Source: Aradus depressus (Eukaryota; Arthropoda; Insecta; Hemiptera; Aradidae). Taken from it: a DNA stretch of 64,000 bases. Below, in pieces: positions 51,245 to 61,956 of this stretch. The position numbers were made by a program, and so were the translations under genes. The stretch lies in assembly GCA_963662175.1 (NCBI GenBank), contig OY759225.1, positions 12,331,601-12,395,600 of the forward strand. The letters are read 5' to 3'. The stretch's first letter is position 1, and each line of letters opens with the position of its first letter. Below the pieces are notes generated by a model. The model was not told the DNA's origin and did not search any database. It was given only the letters and a program-made list of their open reading frames with translations.

Positions 51245-51420
51245 ATGGAACCTTGAGGACGCCGTCCTTCGGATGAGACGTTGCGCGATGATCCCTAGCC
51301 TGGATTTGCAACATTTAGAACTCCCACAGTAGAGTTGGGCTCATGTCCACCAGAGAAACGAAAGAGCGCTCTAGTAGTAGGCGATATGACTTTGTAGTTG
51401 AGTCATAATAGCTAACTGTT
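51245..51420 (+). repeat. SINE-A copy, body and tail
   Basis: CCGTCCTTCGGATGAGACGT through GGTAGTAGGCGATATGACTT (AGTAGTAGGCG form here) to the ATAATAGCTAACT tail. Confidence 0.7.
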
Positions 51421-51510
51421 TATAATAAAGAAACATTAAATTAACTACATCCTAAATACGAGTATAATAACAAACTTAACAGAACTGTAACAATTTCAAT
51501 TAATAACATT

Positions 51511-51715
51511 GGGGGCCATGGTGGCCGTGCGGGCTAGAGCGTAGGGCTTTGGTCGCATGGTCTCACCATGGTTTGCGGGTTCGAATCCCGTCCGGGAGTG
51601 AGTTTTATTTCGTAGATAGAAAGAACTCCCTCCCGGGACCATGGATGTCTTAAATAATTTAGATAACAAAGTGACATGGCTAATATGCATCGTACATAAC
51701 GCCAAAAAAAAAAGT
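51511..51715 (+). repeat. SINE-B copy (tRNA-Ser/Leu-like)
   Basis: A box GGTGGCCGTGCGGGCTAGAG, B box GGTTCGAATCCC, then the GTCCGGGAGTGAGTTTTATT body and a tail ending GCATCGTACATAACGCC plus an A-run. Almost identical to the copy at 35019. Confidence 0.85.
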
Positions 51716-51867
51716 TAATTTTTATTTCCTTGGCAGAGGTTCTCAACTTTTGTTTAATATTTATATTATTATTATTAATTTTATTAGTTCTTTGGTATTT
51801 ACTTTATTTTTATGTGTTAATTTATTTATACATATATATTTTTTTATTGTAAATTGTAAGTATGGAG

Positions 51868-52200
51868 GGCGCCGGTATCTCAGTATGCGTGCTTGCCTTC
51901 TGAGCTCAAGAACGTGGGTTCGTAACCCGACCGAGGCCCTTAGTTTATTTTATCTGGGAGGTAAAATAAACATAAGCACACCGTCCTTCGGATGTGACAT
52001 TAAGCGATGGTCCTGAGCCTGTACGATGTCAGGTACTCGTTAAAGACCCCTGACCTAGATCAATAAAAATCTAGGGTAGGCAAAATTTAGGACTTCCACA
52101 GTAGAGTCGGGCTCATGTTCACCAGAGTGACGAAAGAGCGTTCTGGTAGTAGGCGATATGAACTCGCAGTTAAAGCCCGGGCATGATTCATAAAACCTAG
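51868..52200 (+). repeat. SINE-A copy, near full length
   Basis: GGGCGCCGGTATCTCAGTAT head, GGGTTCGTAACCC B box, full body including AGGTACTCGTTAAAGACCCC and the GCATGATTCATAAAACCTA tail. Confidence 0.85.
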
Positions 52201-52885
52201 TCCGACTTTCTGATTCTAATTATGGGGAAAAAATTAGTCTGTTTTTGTCTGTGAACACAATATTTTATATATTGAATTCAAAACCCTCTAATGATGACAC
52301 CTATTAATTTTCAGTCAAATCGGGGAAAGGGAAGGGGGATTAAGGGGTGTGGCTTAACATAAAAACTATAATAACTGCCGATTTAATTAATGTATACACA
52401 TGAAATTTCTTATTTGAAGTCAAAACCCAATGAAGACATTACTTGTCAAATTTCAGCTGTATTGACCGAAGCAAAGAAGGGGAGGTTCGAGGGGGGGACA
52501 TATAAACGTCCAAGGGTTTGAACCCTCCCCTTTTGCCTATGAGTTCGATACTATATACCTACCGAGCCGGTTGGCAGAGAAAAATCGAATGGAAGCGGTC
52601 AACGAGCGGGGAATAGAGAGAAGCCCCTAGAGACGAGAATAATAACGTTTGGTATAATGCATTAGTGGGGAAGGTTTGGACTATTTACATTTACAAATCC
52701 GAAGGGACTGTTCCACCAGCCGCCTCAACCTAACCTAGCGTCCCCAGGCCCCCTCGTAATTGGGGCTCGTTCACACTGTCACATTGTCATAAACGTGAAT
52801 TTACACATTCTTTGGGTTACTATCAGACGATTAACTTGGTCTAAACGCCAGTTTACATGGTCAGCCATTTGCACAAACTGGCTTG
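52201..52885. other. Unclassified repeat copy, then sequence with nothing recognised
   Basis: The TTTTCAGTCAAATCGGGG and AACTGCCGATTTAATTAATG blocks mark the repeat to about 52500. Nothing is recognised in the rest. Confidence 0.45.
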
Positions 52886-52888
52886 GGC

Positions 52889-53268
52889 AGGCTCCGATCC
52901 GACATCTGAATGCTACCAGAGCTTCTAGATCGAGCCTGGACATCTACTATAACCAGGTTTGCGACCCTCTCGTGATATGATCCTCCATTCCTTTTATATT
53001 TCTCTAGGAAGGATGGGGTTCATTTGATATGCCTCCAGGAAGGAAGATAGTTAGGCTGAGTTGATCAGAGACTCCGATCCGATCTGAATGCTACCAGAGC
53101 TTCTAGATCGAGCCTGGACATCTACCATAACCAGGTTTGCAGCCCTCTCATGATACCATCCTCCATTCCTCTTATATTTCTCTAGGAAGGATGGGGTTCA
53201 TTTGATATGCCTCCAGGAAGGAAGATAGTTAGGCTGAGTTGATCAGAGACTCCGATCCGACATCTGAA
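52889..53268. repeat. Two tandem copies of an approximately 180-bp unit
   Basis: CTCCGATCCGACATCTGAAT recurs at about 53070 and 53250. The intervening 180 bp (GCTTCTAGATCGAGCCTGGA...) are nearly identical. Confidence 0.85.
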
Positions 53269-53674
53269 TCCCGGATGGGCTCAGGAAATGACATCATTTT
53301 ATTGAGTTTGTTCCAGTCTCTGGGGCTCCCTTTCCAATTGGCCACTTCCCTCGGGAATAGACCCCCAAATTTTTATTCCTTGCTACCATATTTTCGTCTG
53401 GGTCAAGGCTTTTATACAACATATTTCCATATTTTCCTTGTATTGGATATATTTATTGGAAAGAATATGGAGATATATTTTGCAATAATTGTTGATTATT
53501 AGTACGCTTTCTTCATTGGATTAATGGTATTTTATTAATAATAAGAGTTTCTGTCTCCAAACGTTTTAGTCAGATTGTAGCTATGAACTTGAAATTTTTA
53601 ATAAAGAATTCACATGTGCTTAGAGTTGTTCGGGGGTTATTGTGTTCACAGACATACAGACTTTTTTCTTTTTT

Positions 53675-54310
53675 TTTTGGATCACCGCTATCTTAGTTGC
53701 TGCTGAACTTCACATACACGCCTCATTTACACTACAACACCATCTCATACAAATCGAAAACTGGTGCAACAAATGGAAAATAAAACTTAATACAGATAAA
53801 TCACAGCACATCACATTTACACTTCGACGAGAAACATGCTCCCCCGTTTGTATCTACAAGCTCCTCCCTCAAACTAATACTGTACGATATACCTAGGACT
53901 GACATGGAATCCTCACACGAAACACGCTGAACCGTTGACTCATAATACTCTACGGACTTCAAAATTAGACATGACACAAAAAAAAGAAACTGTAACACTT
54001 ACTGAGACCGTTATGGACATACTGATCACAGTTATATGGTTCAACAAAAACAAACTAATTCACGCGTTTCAGTCAAAAACCCTCAGACTGACAACACAGT
54101 GCCCACCATACATAAACAACAGAACACTTCATAATGATCTCATGATACTCACAGTACCCGACACAATACAAAATACTTACATATTGTTTTTAAGCAAACT
54201 TAACAAATACAAACCCAGAAATACATATATCTTCACAACACTTACCACATAACCCACCACGAAGGTTGAAGAGGAGATGGAACCGCGACTTATTGCCATC
54301 TTGAATCATA
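53675..54310 (+). pseudogene. Jockey LINE fragment, decayed
   Basis: In several frames: LIQIENWCNKWKIKLNTDKS with QHITFTLRRETCSP, then FQSKTLRLTTQCPPYINNRT. These correspond to the same regions of the 28 kb Jockey ORF2 (about residue 640 to the end), so both belong to one family. There are multiple frameshifts and an internal deletion. Confidence 0.8.
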
Positions 54311-54906
54311 TTCGTTATTAATATTTTCAACATTATTTTCCTTTACTTTTATATTACCTATCTTACTACCCCAAAATTGTCCTTCAACCCCTTTTTATTT
54401 ATTTTATTATTATTATTATTTTTTACTACTTTTATTTTTATTTTTTTTTGAGCTGAGTTTATGAAGCTCTTTCTCAGGCGACTCATGTATTTCGTTGTAC
54501 TCGTACTCCTCCTAAACCCCTTAACCGATCACATTGAAATTTGCCACTATCCGTGGACACGGTGACGATGGTTTACTACTAAAAAAATCTGAAATCGAAC
54601 ATACCACGGAGGAATAATCACAGAAAAATGAAATCCTCATTGAAATCAATTGAGAGACACAATTCTCGTGCAAAATAGAATTTTTCGATTTGAAATGTAA
54701 AAATCCGGGCGAAGCCCTTTTCGGTTTATCATCGGACACTACTTTTTTTGAGCCCTTTTTTTCAGTGTTCTAACGTACAAACTTCGACTTTTTTTCGATA
54801 AAAATATTCACATATTGTTGTTGTCTACAAAAAGGCCAGAAAAAATCTATTGAATTCAATTGAAATCTATTTAAAGTATTAATATATTCATAAAGAACAT
54901 ACAAGG
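54311..54906. other. Intron sequence, nothing recognised
   Basis: AT-rich to about 54460, then unassigned sequence. No gene is supported. Confidence 0.4.
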
Positions 54907-55360
54907 TGTTTGGGTCAGGGTCGGACACTTAACGTTGTGAGCAAAGGCCCGATAACCATGAAGAACCCAGAATGATAGGGGAGTAAAATATGTGAGGAAT
55001 AAATGCGGAAATAGTGAAAATAAGAATTCTATTTGGAACACAATAAGTAAATTAAAATGAATGTTACTTGATCACTGTAAACAGAATGTTCTGGTCGATT
55101 CGGCTGTGTCGCTCCTTGGTGGTCCGTGATGATAGACGAGATCGGAGGGGGTCCTCACGGGGAAGTCTTCATATGTGAGATGTATCCAGGCCAGACTGCG
55201 TTGGACGAGACGCTGACTGGGGTAGTAAGATGCTTCCCAGTCAGGCTGTGGTGAACGACAGGTGGCTGGACCGGGAGTAGTGGGGATAGCGAGCGAGCTA
55301 GCCGTGGCGTAGGGACCATAGTGGGGGGCGCTGGCTAAGCTCAATAGTCGTAATTGAACA
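54907..55360 (-). repeat. BEL/Pao 3' LTR
   Basis: 454 bp. Compared with 61503-61956 I noticed one substitution (GTAAATTAAAATG versus GTAAATTGAAATG). Confidence 0.95.
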
Positions 55361-55708
55361 TACCGCCCACCTAAATTTGGCTACGCTGAATTTACAGTAC
55401 CCAAAAAAAGGGCAGGGGTGAGTCGACCGATGGCAGCCGAGAGGGGAGAACAGCACTATGTACCTTCATAGTGATAAAGAAACATATCTTAAAAATAATT
55501 AGAATATAAATGATAAAAAGGGAACGCAACATGAACTTACAATGACTAAAGAAAAAATTGCTTAAAAGAATTAGAATTATAAACTATATACAAACTATAT
55601 GAATCTCGGCAATGTCCAGAGATCCCCGTCACTTAGGGGAAACTCGGGTCGCATCTGATGAGAGTAGAGGTGCGAGAGAGGCGACTGAACGCTTGAAAAT
55701 TCTTCCAT

Positions 55709-56941
55709 TTAGTGTGCGACGGTAACCACTCTCACGACGCCGTCGTCTCCGGGGAAAACGTCGCAGATACGCCCGGTCGGCCAAGTACCTGCAGGTGTGC
55801 GACTCTCGATCATCAGAACGAGATCGCCGATGCTGAGATTAGGATGGTTTCGGGTCCATCTGACACGCTGCTGTAGGAGATGCAAATAGTCCTTGTTCCA
55901 TCGGGACCACACATAAGATATTTGCCGTTGTACTAAGTGCCAACGATCGAGGTGACTGGTGCATTCATCTGAAGATGGAACAGATGGGATAGAAGTCAGT
56001 GGTGCACCGATCAGAAAGTGGCCAGGTGTCAGTGTGTCGAAACTCTCCGGATCTTCTCTGAGAGGGCATAAGGGTCTCGAGTTGAGCAGCCCTTCAATGC
56101 GTACCAAGATGGTATTCAATTCTTCAAAGGTGAGGGGGTGCTTACCGACAGAAGTCACCAAAAGATTTTTGATGGACTTAACGCCGGCCTCCCACGAACC
56201 GCCGAAGTGTGGAGAGCGAGGTGGTATGAATTTCCAAACAACACTCTTGGAGGAGAGGTGATCAATCCATAAATCAGTGTGACGGCTCAAAAACGCGTAG
56301 AGATCCTTGAGATATCTAGATGCGCCGACAAAGTTGGTGGCATTGTCCGAATGAATGCACTGCGGGAGTCCACGTCGAGCGACAAAGCGGTCTAGGGTGG
56401 CCAAGAACGCATCTGTTCCTAGCGAGGAAACTAGCTCCAAATGGATAGCCTTCGTGGCGAAGCAAACGAAAATGCAGAGATATGCCTTGCCTATCGGTGC
56501 CTTGCGTCTTGGAGATTCTCGGAGGGCAAATGGTCCGGCATAATCGACTCCAACCTGTGAAAATGCGCGAAACTGATGGAAACGTTCAACTGGAAGATCA
56601 CCCATTAGGGGGATAGACGGCCTGGCACGGAGACGTCTGCAATGGGTGCAGAGATATATCCGGCTCTTAATCACCTTAAGTGCGCTGGGAACCCAAAATT
56701 TCTGGCGCAAAAGAGACAGCATTAGAGTTGGGCCAGCATGAAAGTGCTTCTTGTGCAGGTCGTCTATGATGAGACGAGTGAGATGGTGATCTCGAGGTAG
56801 AAGCATAGGGTGCTTATGGTCATAGGTGAGCGAGGAGTGTCGCAGCCTGCCGCCCACCCTAATTAACCCAGGCGCATCCAAAAAGGGATGGAGTTGCTGG
56901 TAGGCCTTAGGGGTTTCATCACCATAGAGCGCTGGAGGCAA
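55709..56941 (-). CDS. pol: BEL/Pao pol, integrase part
   Basis: 410 codons open after an in-frame TAA at 56990-56992, in the same frame as the upstream pol ORF, so this is the second half of one polyprotein. Features: an HHCC zinc region (KKHFHAGPTLMLSLLRQKFW to CTHCRRL), the integrase catalytic core with VGVDYAGPF (D), IHSDNATNF (D) and GGSWEAGVKSIKN (E), then the C-terminal DUF5641-type domain with WTRNHPNLSIGDLVLM and GRICDVFPGDDGVVRVV. It should insert the cDNA with a 5-bp stagger, agreeing with the CAAGG duplication. It has no start codon of its own in context. Confidence 0.92.
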   Translation of the reverse strand: MPPALYGDETPKAYQQLHPFLDAPGLIRVGGRLRHSSLTYDHKHPMLLPRDHHLTRLIIDDLHKKHFHAGPTLMLSLLRQKFWVPSALKVIKSRIYLCTHCRRLRARPSIPLMGDLPVERFHQFRAFSQVGVDYAGPFALRESPRRKAPIGKAYLCIFVCFATKAIHLELVSSLGTDAFLATLDRFVARRGLPQCIHSDNATNFVGASRYLKDLYAFLSRHTDLWIDHLSSKSVVWKFIPPRSPHFGGSWEAGVKSIKNLLVTSVGKHPLTFEELNTILVRIEGLLNSRPLCPLREDPESFDTLTPGHFLIGAPLTSIPSVPSSDECTSHLDRWHLVQRQISYVWSRWNKDYLHLLQQRVRWTRNHPNLSIGDLVLMIESRTPAGTWPTGRICDVFPGDDGVVRVVTVAH

Positions 56942-56989
56942 AGCACAGTGTTGAGCGATTTGTACGCATGCGGAGAGTGCCTTAGAGAA

Positions 56990-59313
56990 TTAATCGCTAG
57001 TGATGGGTCCTTGGGTGGCTTCCTGTAGGTGTTGCGCGCGATGAGCGAGCCGCAATATCCGAGTGATTGTTCTGATCAATCGTGGTAGGGAGGAAAAACG
57101 ACTCATCCAAGAGTCATCATGAATATGGTGAACTTTCTTGGACGTTGGGATGGCAGTAGCCAGCAAGGCTTGATCTGGTGACGGCGAGAGGAGTCCAGAA
57201 TAGCCTTCGCCAAATGGTTCCGGGTTGTCCATGAGCCAGAGGGGTCCACGCCACCAGAGGTTGTGATCCTTGAGTTCGGATGGAAGGCATCCACGGGATG
57301 CTATGTCGGAGGGATTATCCTCCGAGCGAACAAACTTCCACTGCCTGACATCGGAAGCCCTTAGAATAGCAGAGACTCTGTTCGCCTCAAACACCTTGAG
57401 TTGATGAATAGGTTGGCGCAACCATGCAAGCACCACCGAAGAATCTGTGAAGTATAGAGCTTCATGATGCGTCTCTATTGTGATAGATGACATGACTCTC
57501 GCAAGCAAGAGCGCTCCGCAGAGTTCCAATTGGGGTATCGTTAGAAACTTGGTGGGGGCGACCTTTGTCTTCGCTTTGAGCAGATTGACGTGCACTCCGC
57601 CACTAGGTGACTGAGTGCGTGCGTAAACAGCAGCAGCGTATCCACGGGAGGAAGCATCGCTAAAACCTATCAGCTGGATAGTGGCTTGATGGACCTGTAT
57701 ATAGCGGGGAATGGTAATCATCTTAAGAGTAGGCCACTCGTTGGTAAGTTGAGACCATTTCTCGCGAAGAGGTGAAGGCAAGGGATCGTCCCAAGAGATT
57801 TCGTGGCGCCAAGCTTCTTGTAGCAAGGTTTTGGCGCTAAATATTACGGGAGCTAAAAATCCGAGTGGGTCGAAAATTCGTGCAACGGTTGAGAGAACGA
57901 CCCGCTTGGTTGCATGAGAGACAGGTTCCTGGACTGTGAAAGAGAAAACATCTCGTTGGGGGTACCACATGAGACCAAGAATCTTGATGATGGAATTGCT
58001 TTCCTGAGGCAAGGCTTGAGCTTCAATAGGATCCTGAGAAGGAGGTAGCAATTCGGGGGCATTAGATGCCCATTTGCTTAGTTGAAACCCGCCTAGATTA
58101 AATAGGCCAATGAGCTGTTCCTTAAGAGCATGGGCCTCTTCGAGCGTATTTGCTCCTGAAGCAAAATCGTCGACGTACATGGCCTTCGGAATCCGCTCTG
58201 CAGCTAGGGGAAAGGCGTAGCCTTCATCACTAACAAGCTGGGCAACAGTCTTGATCGCTTGATAACCGCTAGACGTGATGCCGTAAGTGACGGTGCGCAG
58301 TTCATGCTCAACTACAGGCTTGGAAGGATCGTTACGCCAGAAAATATGCTGTAGGTGACGGTCTTCGGGATGTACCAAGATCTGGCGGTACATCTTCACT
58401 AGATCCGTCGTGAAGGCTATGACGAAGAGACGAAAGTGGATGAGTATGTCGCACAAGTCCGTCTGCAGTTTAGGCCCAGTGATAAGAACATCGTTCAAGC
58501 TGGGGCCGCCAGCCGAGCAAGATGCGTCAAACACAACACGAAGCTTAGTTTCGTGCGGCTTGACTTGCCATACCCCGTGATGAGGGATCACGTAGGGTGC
58601 AATAATGGTCGTGGGAGCCATGTGGCCTAGACATACATAGTCTTCCATAAAGGCTAAGTACTTCTCCTTGAGGATGGGGTCACGAGTGAATTTCCGCTCC
58701 AAGGCGAAGAATCTCCGGAGAGCTATGTCTCGGTTTTCGTCAGGGAGCACGCCAGTAGGTTTCAGGGGCAACCTCACTACATATCTGCCCTCCGGAGTGC
58801 GCGAATGAGTTTTCGCAAACGACTCTTCACACAAGACGTCATGGGGGTTGCGAAGATCTGCGGGTCGTGGTTCCTCAATTTCCCAGAAGACCTTCAACTG
58901 GCTTAAGATAGCAGTTTCATCCAGGGCCAAAAGGGAGATGCTGCGCGACTGATTGATAAAAGAAGTGGTTCCCATGACCACATTACCAAAAACAGTGGGC
59001 ATGAGATAAAGCTCGTCAACCTCCGACTTGACGGGAGCTCCTATGATGAGTCGTGGATATAAGTCAAGTCCAACCAAAACATCGACGAGGCCAGGATCGG
59101 CGAATGAGGGGTCAGCTAAGCCGTAACGCGATAGCTGAACGGCGACGGTCGGTGAAACCTTTCGCTTCGGAGTGTCGGATGTAATCTCATCGACTACAAG
59201 AGCGCGCACCTTGAAGCACGCATCAGTAATAGTAGAGTGCATGCGGCACGTTAACCAACCTTTGACATTGGGCACTAAGTTGCCACCAAGACCCGCTATA
59301 CGGCCGTCAAAGG
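56990..59313 (-). CDS. pol: BEL/Pao pol, protease end, RT and RNase H
   Basis: The open frame begins at the gag overlap (TAG in this frame at 59321-59323); no usable ATG exists (the first near-cognate codon is GTG at 59275). Counted from 59275, the first about 110 residues are the remainder of the retropepsin-like domain. RT has DLVKMYRQILVHPED and catalytic MYVDDFASG (YVDD about 367-370). RNase H has IGFSDASSRGYAAAVY, LYFTDSSVVLAWL and FVRSEDNPSDIASRG. The frame ends at TAA 56990-56992, directly before the integrase zinc region. This single nonsense codon would cut integrase off unless read through. Confidence 0.92.
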
Positions 59314-60987
59314 GTTTAAACTACCGCCAATTTTACTGGCGAGGTAGGTAGTTATAAATGTATACTGGCTCCCTGAGTCCAATAACACACGAGCGGGGAC
59401 GGAGGTGTGAAGTCCGTCGAATAGGGCCTGAGCGGTGCCCATAATGACATGCGATTCGGGTTGATGTCGCTTGTCGGTAGGCGCCGGGATGGTATCTTCC
59501 CGAACATGGCCTACGAATGATGAATGGGGTTCACCATTGTTATCGTTGGAGCGGGCTTCATCAGTCTTCTTCCCTGTATGAAGTAAGCTGTGATGCCTTG
59601 AATTGCAGTACTTACAATTCCATTTTGACGGGCAGTTCGCGGCCCGGTGCCCTCTTCCCAGGCAGTTAAGGCATCCAGTCCATGCCTTGGCGAAGTCGAA
59701 ACGAGTCTGGGCCGGCAGCTCACTGAAGGTGAAACATTTCACTAGTGAATGGCTGCCTTTGCAGTAGGGGCATGGAGTGAAACTCGGATTTGGGCTGTTA
59801 TTCGTGGCCGAGGGAGAGGTGCGTCCAAATCTGTTTGACCTAGGTGAGCCACGGCGGCTAGCCGGGCTCCTCCTCGGACTGGCGGTTGGGGAACCACTGT
59901 GACGTGTAGGGCTCTTCCTTGACCAGTATTGAGGTGAATCTCCAGATTGGGCGAGCATAGATACGCCAGTAGAGTACTTAGGCGAACTCTTATTGGGAGG
60001 TTTGAGTCGCGGATCCATTGCTCGATCGGGGGTACCGGAGCGTTCATCGAGAAGTTCCAGGGATAGCTTACAAGCCATCATGCGTTGCCTCACAAAGTTG
60101 ATTATTTCGTCGGCAGATGGGAACTCTGTCCCTTTATGGGCAAGCTCGAACTGCTTGCGGGTGGCCGGATCGAGTGCTCGCAATGCCAGGATAGACAGTA
60201 AGGCGTCACCTGGGTTTTGGAGCCTTAGAGCGCGAAATGATTCGACGCTCTCGCCGACCTGAGAGAGATATGCGTTCAGCTTGGCGTACTCAGAGTTGGA
60301 TGAGCGATTACGGAAATTTAGGACCGTCTGAATGTGTCGAGAGGCCAATACTCGGGGGTTGTCATAAACCTTCATTAATGACTCCCAAGCCAGGGCATAT
60401 GAAGAACCGTCGAAGGACAGACCAGACAGGAGCGATGCGGGTTCTCCTACCAGAGCGTCTTTAAGATAATGCATCTTGTCGACTGGAGGGATGCGTGGAC
60501 TGTTTCCTACTAATGAGAGAAACTTGTCCCGAAATTCTACCCATTTGAATAAGTCCCCGTTCCATTTAGGCACCGCTATGCGTGGTAACCCACATCCCTG
60601 ATAGTCGTTGGGTGCTGACAATAGGGTGGGAACGGCAGCCGAAGAGGCTGAAGTGACGGATGCGGCTTCGCGTTTCAGTCTAAGCTTCCGAAGAGAGGTA
60701 TCAGCCACAAGGATCTCATCCCTCACAGTATCGTGGATAGTCAGCCATTTTTCATCTGGAAACGAAGTTTTCGGATCGAGATTGAAATGCGCACTATCGA
60801 GCTCCTTCCAGGTTGCCTGAAATTCGTGCCAATACTCACAAGCGCTGTGTATGCGTGCCTCCAAGTCGGCATAAGAGTCGTCGTCAGGGGTGGCTGCCTT
60901 AGCCACAACCATGATGCCGGCAATGTTGCGCTTAATGCTGCGGAGCTGGCGCTCTAGTGATGAAATCTGATGGGAAGATTCCGCCAT
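59296..60987 (-). CDS. gag: BEL/Pao gag and N-terminal protease
   Basis: The frame opens at 61062 (588 codons); the Met at 60987 (MAESSHQISS) is a better start. A coiled-coil N-terminus is followed by the DUF1759-type capsid region (PKWNGDLFKWVEFRDKFLSL). A Ser/Pro/Arg-rich linker leads to zinc knuckles at about residues 431-495 (CPYC...C, CLNCLGRGHRAANC, CKYC...H; numbering from 61062), and the retropepsin active site LLDSGSQ (DSG at 562-564). The frame stops at TAG 59296-59298, soon after the slippery heptamer at 59314-59320. The protease domain is therefore divided between the gag and pol frames. Confidence 0.9.
   Translation of the reverse strand: MAESSHQISSLERQLRSIKRNIAGIMVVAKAATPDDDSYADLEARIHSACEYWHEFQATWKELDSAHFNLDPKTSFPDEKWLTIHDTVRDEILVADTSLRKLRLKREAASVTSASSAAVPTLLSAPNDYQGCGLPRIAVPKWNGDLFKWVEFRDKFLSLVGNSPRIPPVDKMHYLKDALVGEPASLLSGLSFDGSSYALAWESLMKVYDNPRVLASRHIQTVLNFRNRSSNSEYAKLNAYLSQVGESVESFRALRLQNPGDALLSILALRALDPATRKQFELAHKGTEFPSADEIINFVRQRMMACKLSLELLDERSGTPDRAMDPRLKPPNKSSPKYSTGVSMLAQSGDSPQYWSRKSPTRHSGSPTASPRRSPASRRGSPRSNRFGRTSPSATNNSPNPSFTPCPYCKGSHSLVKCFTFSELPAQTRFDFAKAWTGCLNCLGRGHRAANCPSKWNCKYCNSRHHSLLHTGKKTDEARSNDNNGEPHSSFVGHVREDTIPAPTDKRHQPESHVIMGTAQALFDGLHTSVPARVLLDSGSQYTFITTYLASKIGGSLNPLTAV
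59314..59320 (-). promoter_or_regulatory. Candidate -1 ribosomal frameshift site (U UUA AAC)
   Basis: In the gag frame the minus strand reads T TTA AAC, a classic -1 slippery heptamer. The gag stop follows 15 nt later, and the pol frame is closed by TAG directly upstream (59321-59323). So any shift must happen in this short window. Confidence 0.6.
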
Positions 60988-61062
60988 CATGTGACTATCA
61001 ATCTGGTGAGTAAACACTAGAAAATATAATTTGGAAAATAATGATCCGTTCAGGACACACAA

Positions 61063-61502
61063 TCAAGGAAATGTCAATGGTTATGCATATGTATATAATA
61101 TATAATATGTTAATATGATTATGCATATGTTATAATATGTTAATATGATTATGCATATGTTATAACATGTTTATAAAATATATATGTATATAATATAAAT
61201 GTGTACATATGTCATGAGCATAAGTGATTAGAAACTAGGAGACCTAATCCTTATAGAGGATTACTGTGGTCGGACAAGTGTTTGTAATATACTTGCACTT
61301 ATTATTACAAAGTATGTTGTCTAACGTAGGATTAAAGCGAGGGATTATTTGGCTGCCATAGGTCGAGCTCCTATGAAATACAACATTGACTGAAATATTA
61401 TATAAAAATTCATAATGAATGAATAAATGAAAAAAGATAAGACACTGAATAAAAGTGATGAAGAGAGATTTCCACAATATTCCTCACCCGGGGCACCATA
61501 AA
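61063..61502 (-). other. BEL/Pao 5' leader with candidate primer-binding site
   Basis: Non-coding. Directly after the 5' LTR (minus strand) comes TTATGGTGCCCCGGGTGAGG; TGGTGCCCC starts like a tRNA primer-binding site, but I cannot name the tRNA. ATTATGCATATGTTATAA-type tandem repeats occur at about 61080-61200. Confidence 0.6.
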
Positions 61503-61956
61503 TGTTTGGGTCAGGGTCGGACACTTAACGTTGTGAGCAAAGGCCCGATAACCATGAAGAACCCAGAATGATAGGGGAGTAAAATATGTGAGGAATAAAT
61601 GCGGAAATAGTGAAAATAAGAATTCTATTTGGAACACAATAAGTAAATTGAAATGAATGTTACTTGATCACTGTAAACAGAATGTTCTGGTCGATTCGGC
61701 TGTGTCGCTCCTTGGTGGTCCGTGATGATAGACGAGATCGGAGGGGGTCCTCACGGGGAAGTCTTCATATGTGAGATGTATCCAGGCCAGACTGCGTTGG
61801 ACGAGACGCTGACTGGGGTAGTAAGATGCTTCCCAGTCAGGCTGTGGTGAACGACAGGTGGCTGGACCGGGAGTAGTGGGGATAGCGAGCGAGCTAGCCG
61901 TGGCGTAGGGACCATAGTGGGGGGCGCTGGCTAAGCTCAATAGTCGTAATTGAACA
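61503..61956 (-). repeat. BEL/Pao 5' LTR
   Basis: 454 bp, paired with 54907-55360. It would hold the promoter and polyadenylation signals. Confidence 0.95.

Larger units (their letters stand above)
54907..61956 (-). mobile_element. Complete BEL/Pao LTR retrotransposon
   Basis: 7,050 bp on the minus strand, flanked by the 5-bp duplication CAAGG (54902-54906, 61957-61961). Both LTRs are 454 bp with TG...CA ends. gag with DUF1759-type domain and zinc knuckles, then protease, RT, RNase H, integrase and a C-terminal DUF5641-type domain in BEL/Pao order. No envelope gene. Coding defects: a -1 frame change at gag-pol (possibly programmed) and one in-frame TAA in pol. Confidence 0.96.

Noticed and set aside
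55072..55344. 90-codon ORF present in both BEL LTRs
   Set aside because: It lies wholly inside the LTR and is duplicated only because the LTR is.
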